From contig NZ_AJZD02000119.1 of assembly GCF_000272105.2 (NCBI RefSeq), positions 1-33,835 of the forward strand: a stretch of DNA of 33,835 nucleotides, given 5' to 3'. Made by a program: the position numbers and the translations under genes. The first letter of the stretch is position 1. Each line of letters begins with the position of its first letter. Source of the stretch: Vibrio splendidus 12E03 (GTDB lineage Bacteria > Pseudomonadota > Gammaproteobacteria > Enterobacterales > Vibrionaceae). The notes beneath the pieces were generated by a model. That model ran no database searches, was not told where the DNA came from, and saw only the letters and a list, made by a program, of their open reading frames with translations. Shown piece after piece: positions 33,813 through 33,835 of the stretch.

Positions 33813-33835
33813 GGAGGGGTTCCCGAGTGGCCAAA
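33813..33835 (+). tRNA. tRNA-Tyr, 5' end only (cut by window edge)
   Basis: The last 23 bases read as the acceptor strand and D-arm of a tRNA, starting GGAGGGG and continuing TTCCCGAGTGGCCAAA. This matches the 5' part of bacterial tRNA-Tyr, whose D-arm begins CCCGAG(T/C)GGCCAAA. The anticodon lies outside the window, so the Tyr assignment rests on this similarity. Confidence 0.8.

Overview
The window reads as a Vibrio-type gammaproteobacterial chromosome. The right-hand third has the enterobacterial/Vibrio order ffs - ybaZ - ybaY - tesB, followed by an RND efflux pair and the first bases of a tRNA-Tyr gene. The left two-thirds (1 to about 23,180) is most of a Tn7-like, CRISPR-associated transposon of the type I-F3 class. 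It sits immediately downstream of the signal recognition particle RNA gene ffs, a known attachment site for this class. The distal end of the element lies before the window, so the distal end and most of the CRISPR array cannot be seen.

Layout, left to right. 1-61: first spacer and first repeat of a CRISPR array transcribed on the minus strand, with its leader (62-189). 190-5144: a minus-strand operon tniQ - cas8/5 - cas7 - cas6 with no cas1, cas2 or cas3. 5273-9605: a two-gene cargo unit (RapA-like SNF2 helicase plus a TPR protein of unknown function). 9692-16139: a type I restriction-modification system, hsdM-hsdS-hsdR. 16335-17207: a GIY-YIG nuclease with a DUF4357-like tail. 17204-19125: a second SF2 helicase with a small winged-helix/coiled-coil partner. 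19227-19535: a divergent Xre-type repressor. 19539-23093: tnsA-tnsB-tnsC. About 23134-23184: TnsB-type 21-bp end repeats. 23226-23332: ffs. 23525 onward: host chromosome.

How the parts fit. By analogy with characterised I-F3 systems, Cas6 processes the array transcript at the repeat hairpin, Cas8/5-Cas7-Cas6 forms a nuclease-free Cascade, TniQ links it to TnsC, and TnsA and TnsB excise and insert the element next to the guide-matched DNA. The cargo looks like a mobile defence island.

The most useful sequence-level observation is a three-copy operator, ACTTAG-N5-CTAAGT. One copy is at the tniQ-cas promoter and two are in the intergenic region between xre and the helicase operon. This predicts that one Xre repressor controls itself, the targeting module and the otherwise unexplained helicase operon. 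Other open points are the exact transposon/ffs junction, a separate perfect inverted repeat in front of tnsA, and the unfamiliar helicase-TPR pair.
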